A stretch of 64,000 nt of DNA from Chitinophaga rhizophila (lineage in GTDB: Bacteria > Bacteroidota > Bacteroidia > Chitinophagales > Chitinophagaceae): positions 806,001 through 870,000 of the forward strand of contig NZ_JAICCF010000004.1 of assembly GCF_019492185.1 (NCBI RefSeq), in the 5' to 3' direction. The notes below the pieces were generated by a model. That model was given only the letters and a program-made list of their open reading frames with translations. It did not search any database and was not told the DNA's origin. Made by a program: the position numbers and the translations under genes. Of this stretch, positions 47,711-56,700 are shown piece after piece. The stretch's first letter is position 1; every line of letters begins with the position of its first letter.

Positions 47711-50700
47711 TTATACATTTACAGCTGTTTCAAGCCGGATATTGTCAATGGACATTTCGTCGTTATTTATGATTGCTGCCATAATATGCTGGTAGTAACC
47801 TGCAAACATCTCTATCATGTCTGCTTCGTATAGTAAAGTGCTGTAGATAAAAGCTATGGATAAGCCGTTCTCTTTTTCCGACACCTCTACTTTGAACTCG
47901 TACTGAGTTGTATCATGCTGCCTTGTCAATACCGGAACAAAACCTATTTCCCCCAGTTCTTTGTCGCTATCCAGTGTATTGGCGAAAGCAAAATGCACAT
48001 CAAATACCGGGTTACGGCCATCCCGCTCATCCTCGTCTACCAGAGCCACGATCTCGTCGAACTGATACTCCTGATGATCAAGTGCATCCAGCATACAATC
48101 TTTGACTTCGGTCAGGAAGGAACGAACTGACTGCCCTTCGCTGATGTTTACTTTTAATGGAAGAATGTTCACGAACGTGCCAACTATGTCCTGTAACGCA
48201 TCATGGCTCCTGCCAGCAGCATCTATACCCACAATGAGAGAAGTATTACCACAAAGTTTATGTAGCAGTATATAGTAAGCAGACAACAGGAGAACATATG
48301 CTGAGGTGTTAGTTGATACCGCATACTGCTGTAACTGCCTGTACTTTTCTTCCTGTATACCTAGTGTTGTAATGGCGGCCGGATGTACTTCCGGGAAATT
48401 GCGCTGCTGCATAACGGGCAGATCCAGTCTGGGTAGCTCACCCGACAACTGCTGTTCCCAATAGTGCCGTGCTTTCTCCTTATCCAGGTCTGTGATGCTG
48501 CTGCAATAGTCGAGATAATTATATGCTACCGGCGCAGGCGTTTTCCCCTGGTAGAGATCACGGAAGTCGCGGATCAGTATATTAAGAGAAATACCATCGG
48601 AGATAATATGGTGTACATCAATGAGCAGATACTCCTGCCATATCGCGTAACGCATCAATGGTGCCCTGCCCAGATCGAAGGGTACAATAAATTGGTGCCA
48701 GCGTTCTTCCAGCGAAGAAGCATTTACGGTTTCCGCCAAGAGCGTTTCGCCTGTCATGTCTTGGTGTACATACTGTGCAAGTCCATCTTCACCTAACTGG
48801 AAATAGGTTCTAAGTGCTGTATGCCTTTGCAGCAACAAGCCAAACGCCTGGTGCAATCTTTCGAGGTCTACCGCGGCTGTCAGTCTGAATACCACGCCAA
48901 TATTGAATCCCAGGTTAGCAGGATTTAACAGCTGCTGGTAATACATTCTTTCCTGTGCTGCTGATGCCGGGTAGAAATCCCTTACACCTGCTTTAATCAG
49001 CTGCAGTCCTGTCAGGGACTGCTGGCGCTCGATAAATGCGGCCATATCAGCTAACACGCTGTTTGCAAATACATCCCGTAGCGTGATATTACTATTAAAA
49101 TGACGGCGTACAAGATTCATCAGGCGCATTGCCCTGATAGAATGACCTCCCAGTGTGAAGAAGTTAGCCTTGGCACTGATAGAAGACACCTCGATCTTCA
49201 GTACGTCTGCCCAGATATCTGCCAGCTGCTGTGCAGTACCTGCGGCCGGTGATTCATATGCATCCATACCTCCAACAGGGTCTGGTAACGCTCCTGTATC
49301 CAGCTTACCATTACTTGTCAGCGGTAACGAACCCAGATGCACATAATGGGACGGGATCATATATGCTGGTAATACCTCACCCAGTGTGATGTCACATGCT
49401 TCTTCCGATACATAATAACATACCAGTTGCTGATGACGTTCCAACACAACCGCCTCACGGATCCCGGCATGCTGACATACATGGTGTACGATCTCACCGG
49501 GTTCTATCCGGTATCCGCGGATTTTCAGCTGACTATCACTACGCCCCGTGAACAGCAGACCACAACCTGCATCATAGATCCCCGTATCCTTACTCCGGTA
49601 CATCAATGTGCCGGGCATAAACGGATTTGGTATGAATACTTCCGCTGTCAGTGATGCTTTGCCATAATAGCCCTGGGCTACACCCGCACCTCCTATGTAC
49701 AATTCACCTACAGCTCCTGCTGGTACCGGGCGTTGATAGCGGTCCAGCAAGTAGATCTGTGTATTGGCGGCAGGGTAGCCTATGGGTACATTGACATACT
49801 CGTCTGACGGCTGGTATATGTAGTACATACAGCCTACAGTTGCTTCCGTCGGACCATACTCATTATAAATTGATACCCGACCCTCAAACTGGTTGTATAC
49901 TGCCGCAGCTACCCGGCTTTCCAGCTGCTCCCCACCTACTATCAGCGTCTCCAGCGAGTGGCCCGCAGGTATTGATATCTCTGATAATAACTTCAGATGC
50001 GATGGTGTCATTTTCAGAACAGTCAGACGTGCATCTTTTATCACTTCTTCCAGCAATAAAGGATCATGACTGCTGTACAGCAATAAACGACCACCTGTAA
50101 CTAATGGCGTAAATAAACTTGTAATCGTCAGATCAAAAGACACGGAGGTATACAATGCAAATACCGCCGGACTTGATTTGATATATAGCCCTGCTGCCCA
50201 GGTGATGTAGTTCACCAGTGACCGATGAGAGATCATTACTCCTTTCGGTACACCCGTAGAGCCGGATGTATATATCATATATGCCAGCCGGTCCCCTCCT
50301 GCAAGCACAGGCTGTACTGCCGTGCTATCCATGGCAAGATCTTCCAGGACGAGTACCAGGAAACCTTCACATTGACCGGCATAGGCCTCACGGGTTATCA
50401 CGGCTTTCACTTGTCCATCTGTAAATATGCCAGCTATTCTGCCTAACGGATAGGTGGTATCCACGGGTATATAAGCAGCCCCCAGCCGGAGAATGCCCAA
50501 CACACCGTACACAAATCCTGGTTCGCGGTCCAGTAACACACCTACCAGGTCTCCCTCTTGAATACCAGCTGTTGATAAGGCTGCGGCTATACTATTAGAC
50601 AGAGACTGCAATGTTGCATAACTTATCGCCTTTCCTTCGTGCTCTATCGCTATAGCATCAGGTGTTCTGGCTACCTGCTGATCAAACAAGGCAATGATAG

Positions 50701-53700
50701 ACAGCTCCTCTTCAAATGCCTTAGCTGTATTGTTATACTTACCCAGATCGGTTGGCAGCGATAGCTCTTTCACTTGCAGGGATGGATCACTGACCACTGC
50801 GGTCATCAGCTGCTCAAGATGCATCATCACCTGGCCGATAAGCTGCTCGCTATAAATACCGCTGTTATAATCGAATCGAATAGTAAATGGTGTTCCAGGT
50901 ACAATAACTATGGATAAATCATAATTCGTCTGTTCAAAGACCTCCATATTGCTGATATTATCTCCCAGGCCGGCTGACACCGGGTAGTTCTCATATATCA
51001 GAATATGATTCAGCAGCTGACGGCCGGACTCGCTGCGGCTCTGTATATCCGGCAGCATATTGTAATGATATGGCTCGCTATCGAGCAGTTCCCGCTGAAT
51101 ACGCTGAAAGACATCACTCACGCGTTCCTCGCCGGAGGTATGTATACGTACCGGCACTGTATTAATAAACAGTCCCAGCATGGATTCAATTCCTGCTACC
51201 TCTGCCGGGCGGCCGGATACTACAGATCCGAATACCACATCGTCCCAATCGTTATAAGTCTGCAGTAACAATCCCCAGACACACTGGAAAACGGTATAGA
51301 CGCTTACACCGTACTTCACCGATACTTCATTCAATGTACCCACCAGTGGTTGGGGTAACTCCATTATCCGGGACACCTTTTTTGCCGGCACTACACTTTC
51401 TACCTTCCCGGGCAACCCTGCGGCAAGTTGATATCCAGCCAGATACTGGCTCCAGTAGGATAACCCTTCCTGAGGGTCGCGGTCCTGTAGCCATCTGATA
51501 TAGTCCGCATAAGGACGTACCGGCTCTAACACCGGCTTGCGACCGTTGACGGCGGCTTCATATAATTCTTTAAAATCTCCTATCAGTAAGCCCATACACC
51601 ATCCATCCATCACTATATGATGAAAACTCCAGATGAAAGTATATGTATCGGGAGCTGTATGTGCTACTGCCAGTCGTAATAACACATCCTGATCAAGCGC
51701 AAACTTTCGCTGCTTATCCTGCACCTTATACCGGTCAACAGCAGTTGCACCTTCTTCCCTGGCATCCAGATAGACAAAATCCGGTGCCTGTTCTTTAAGT
51801 ACCAGCTGCAAACCCGGCATGTCTCCTTCATGCAGGAAGATTGTGCGGAGGATATCATACCGCTGTATCAGCGATTTCATTGTCTGCGCAACTTTGTCAA
51901 TCTCCAGCGGCCCATGTACGGTATAACTGATTTGCTGGTAGTAGGGATCGTCCTGTCCGTCGTATAATGTATGGAAGAGCATACCTTCCTGCATTGGCGA
52001 CAGTGGGTACACATCCTGCAGGTGATATTGTGACTGCAACACATCCAGCGTTTCCATAGGCAGACCACGGTAGGTAAGATCTGACGGACTAAGGGCTGTA
52101 TGTGCCTTATCAAGACAATAACTGATAACTGACAGGAGATCTGACTCAAATTGTTGCAGTAAGGTCTTCATTGTCGTTTCCAGGTATTGGTCAGCACTGT
52201 AGGACATACTGATCTCGAGTGCATCATTGATGATGATACCTGTTACATCCCAATCATAATCGCGGGTTGCAAGTGGGTTTACCTTCAGTCCGTCAGACAG
52301 TGGCGAAAGCTGATAGTCGCTTTCAAACTGTCCCAGGTAGTTAAAACTGATGCCTGCGGTATCTGCATCAATTGGCTTACACAACAGGTAGTCAATTCCT
52401 TTATTGGGAATGTTACGTAATGTTTCTTTCACATACCGCAATCTGTCACTCCAGGTCGCTCCATTCATTTTCAGTACTACCGGGTAGATGCTGGTAAACC
52501 ATCCTACTGTGCGACTCACCGCTGCGCCACCTGCCACTTCTTCTCTACCATGCCCTTCCATATCAATGCACACATGTTCCTGCTTGTAGTACCCGGCAAG
52601 TGCTGTTGCGAAAGCTGTCAATAAGATCTCCTCTACGGAGGTTCTGAAAGTGTCGGTTACCTCCCTCAGCAACTGATGGGTAAGTGCCTTATTTAATGAG
52701 CAACGTACCTGCTGTACATCTATTCCGCGATTAGTACCTGCAGGCCTATCACGCTTTATTAATCCTTTCAACTGGTGCTGCTGCCAGTATGCGCACGCCA
52801 GCCTATGCGCAACACTGCCTGTATATTCTTTGAGCTGTGCAGACCAATGAAGGAAAGGCATTGTTTTAGCAGGCAGAGAAAATGGCTGACGCTGCTGTGC
52901 CTGTGTATGTAAGGTGGCAATATCGTCAAGTAGTATGCGCCAGGATACTCCATCGATCACCAGGTGATGGATGGCAATCAGCAGATGGCTTCCGTCTGCA
53001 ATCTGGAAAAGTCCCAATTTCATCAGTGGACCTTCGACCAGGTTAATACTTCCCTGTATGGCAGTGCAGGCATCTTCTGTATACGCAGTATGCACTGTCA
53101 ATGATACGGAATGATCTGCCGGTTTATTAGTTAGTAGCAGCCCATCAGCTGTCTCCTGAACTACCATACGCAAAGCATCGTGATGCAGTTGCAGGTATCC
53201 AAAGATCTGCTGTACAAGCTCTGCTGAAATGCCTTCGGGGAAATGGAGCATCACAGACTGATTATAGTGTGCCCTTTCGGCTATTGAACGCCCAAAGAAA
53301 CAATGTCGTTGTACAGGCGTCAGCTGCGATTGCCCGGTTACTAATCCCTGCTCGGCTGAAGTCTTCAGGACTTTCAGCTGCGTTGCCAGTCTGTCAATCG
53401 TCTGGTTAACAAAGATGTCTTTTACTGACAGCTCGTAACCTGCTGCCCGTACCCTGGAGATAATCTGAATAGACCTGATACTATCCCCGCCTAAAGAAAA
53501 GTAATTATCTGTTACTCCTACCGGTGATACCCCTAATACCTTCTCCCATATGCCTGCCAGCAACTGCTCCTGCATGGTGCCGGGTGCCTGGTAGGCTTGT
53601 CCGCTGAATACTGGTTCAGGCAGCGCACGTAGATCTGCCTTCCCGTTATTAGTGAGTGGAATATGCTCCAGGTGCACAAATGCCGCTGGTATCATATATT

Positions 53701-56700
53701 CCGGTAGTGTTTCGGACAAGTGCGTCCTCAGCAGGTCAGCAGCTAGCTCCTGCGGCGCTAGGTAGTACGCTACCAGGTACTTATTGTCATTGTGTACCCG
53801 GCATTGAACGATTGCATTGGTAATGTGCTCATATGCTAACAGCGCTGTTTCAATCTCTCCCAGCTCTATCCTGTTTCCACGGATCTTGACCTGATTGTCT
53901 GCCCTGCCTGAGAATATCAATATACCATCGGCGCGCCAGTAACCGATATCTCCGGTCTGGTACACCCGTTCATTTGCTATAAAAGGATGAGGTATGAACT
54001 TTTCGCTCGTCTTTTCAGGATCATTCAGATATCCTGCTGCCACGCCATCCCCGCCAACGAAAATCTCTCCCGGAATACCAACACCCTGCAACCTGCCGTA
54101 CTTGCTTAAGACATAGACGGTCGAGTTGCTAACCGGTTTACCGATAGGAACTGTATATACTGCGTCTTCATTTATCAGGAACTTAGTAGAAAATGTGCCG
54201 TTTTCCGTCGGACCGTATGCATTGATAAGGCGTAGTCCGGGATGTAAACGTCTTACTTCGTTGGCAAACTGCGGACTTACTACGTCACCTCCTACCATCA
54301 GGTAGCCGAGTGGTGCGAATATATTGGGATCCACCTGCATATGCTGGTTGAAAAGCGAGGAGGTCAGCCACATAAAGTTGATCCGCTCCTTCGCCATCAG
54401 CGTTCCTAGTTCGTAGGTATCCAATACCACTGATTTGTTTGCAAGGAAGAGCCTAGCGCCATTCAGCAGACATGCCCAGATATCATAGTTGATAATATCA
54501 AAGGTGAATGCTGACGTCACCAGCAACCTGGTATTTTCGTCGATGTAGCAATCTACGTCGTTCTTCACCATCCGCAGAATGTTACGATGTGTTACCGCCA
54601 CACCTTTAGGTAATCCGGTAGAGCCGGACGTGAATAACACACAAGCAAGACTTTCTCCTCCTGTTGATAGTTTTTGAACGTCAGCAGCAATTTCAGGCAG
54701 CTGACCAGGATTCAGTACTATCAATCCTGCGGGCAACGGCAAATTATCTGCCTCTTCTGCCATAAACAACCGCACATTACCGGTTGACAGCATATGTGCA
54801 ATGCGATTAGCCGGAAAGTCAGGGTCAATGGTCAGATAAGCACATCCTGCTTTAAGTGTACCCAGCATTGCAGCTATTGTATCAATCGTTTTCACTGCGA
54901 CGATCCCGATCCTTTCTCCAGGTTCAGGGTGATAACTACTTAATACCCTGGCGATCCTGTCAGCACGGCTATTCAGTTCATGGAACGTAATATCGCAACC
55001 GTTTGCTGTCAGTGCAATATTGTCTGGCGTCAGTCTTACCTGCGCTTCAAACTGCTCATGCAACGTACTATTACTCGGGTATGGAACACTGGTATTATTA
55101 AATGCATGAAGTAATTGCTCCCGCTGCGAAGTAGACAGCATATCAAAGGTCAATACCTGCCTTTCGGGAGCGATCGTTATCTCTGATAATAAGTTTTTGA
55201 AGTAAGCGATGAACCTTTCAATGGTTACGGCAGAGAATAAATCACTGTTATATTCCAGTGAAAAAGACAGGTGATCTGCTACTGCCTTTCCTGTTAATGT
55301 AATATCAAACTTAGCCACTACCTGCTCATTATCGACCGGTGTGAAGGTCAGACCTGGCAGTTCAAGGACTGGCGTATCAAAGTTTTCAAATGCGAATACT
55401 ACATCAAACAAAGGGTTCCTGCTGGCATCCCGTTCTATCCGTAACTGCTCGATGAGATCTTCATACGGGAATAGCTGGTTTTCAAAGCAAGCCAGCATCT
55501 TGTGTTTTGTTACCGACAGGAATGCGCTGAATGACTGTTCACCTTTTGGCTGACATCTTACCGGCAATGTGTTCACGAACATGCCGATCATCCCTTCCAG
55601 ATCTGCATGTACCCTACCGGATACCGGTGTACCTATCACAAAATCTTCCTGTCCTGCAAGCCTGCCCAACCAGACACTACAAGCAGCAAAGAGTAGCATA
55701 TACAACGTAGCGCTCTCTTTCTCTGCCAAAGCCTTCAGCTTATCCGTTATTTCGCGGTCTATCTCAAAGGCAGCAATTTTACCTTCATGGGTTCTGATCT
55801 TCGGGCGTGGATAGTCGGCAGGGAGGTTTAAAAGCCCTGGTAACGTTTCATATTCTTTCAGCCAGAAACTATTCTGTGTCGCCACTATTGATGCCTGCGC
55901 AGGCGATTGCTGCCAGACTGCATAGTCCCTGTACTGCAATTTCAGCGGTAGCAGCACTTCCTTATTGTATAACCGGATCAGGTCACGGATAATGACAGCC
56001 AGTGATACGCCGTCATTTACGATGTGATGCATGTCTACCAGCAACAGATGTGTATCCTCATCAGTGCTGATCAGCCCCACCCTTATTAACGGAGCTTCCT
56101 CCAGTATAAAAGGCTTTCTGAAAGTATGAATAGCTGATGTCGTATTAAATGTTACAATCTCAAATGGAACATTAGCCGAGACCTGCTGCATGGGTATACC
56201 ATCCACCAACATAAACGTTGTGCGCAGACTCTCATGGCGCTGCAACAGACCACGAAAAGCATCTTCCAGTCGTTCTCTGTCCAACCTGCCCTTCACCCGA
56301 AATGCCTGGAACATATTATAAGCCAGGGAGAAACGGTCAAACTCATACAGGAAAAACAACCGGCGCTGCGCTGCCGATAGCGGATAATATGGTGCATCCG
56401 GTACTTTGTCTATCGCAGCATAAGTAATGCGGGTCGCTGTATTGATCTGTTCTGCCAGCAACCTGATAGTCGGCTTGCTGAATATGTCATTTATTGAGAC
56501 TTTGACCTGGAATGCTTTGAACATTCTGTTCATCAGCAAAGTGGCATTGAGCGAATGACCACCCAGCTCAAAAAAGTTATCTGTTGTACTGATTGTTTCA
56601 GGATCCCTCTTCAGCAGCGCAGCCCATATCGTCTGCAGGGTTGCTTCCACCTCATTTGACGGCGCAACGTACTGACGGCTGCTGACTAACTGTGGTAACG

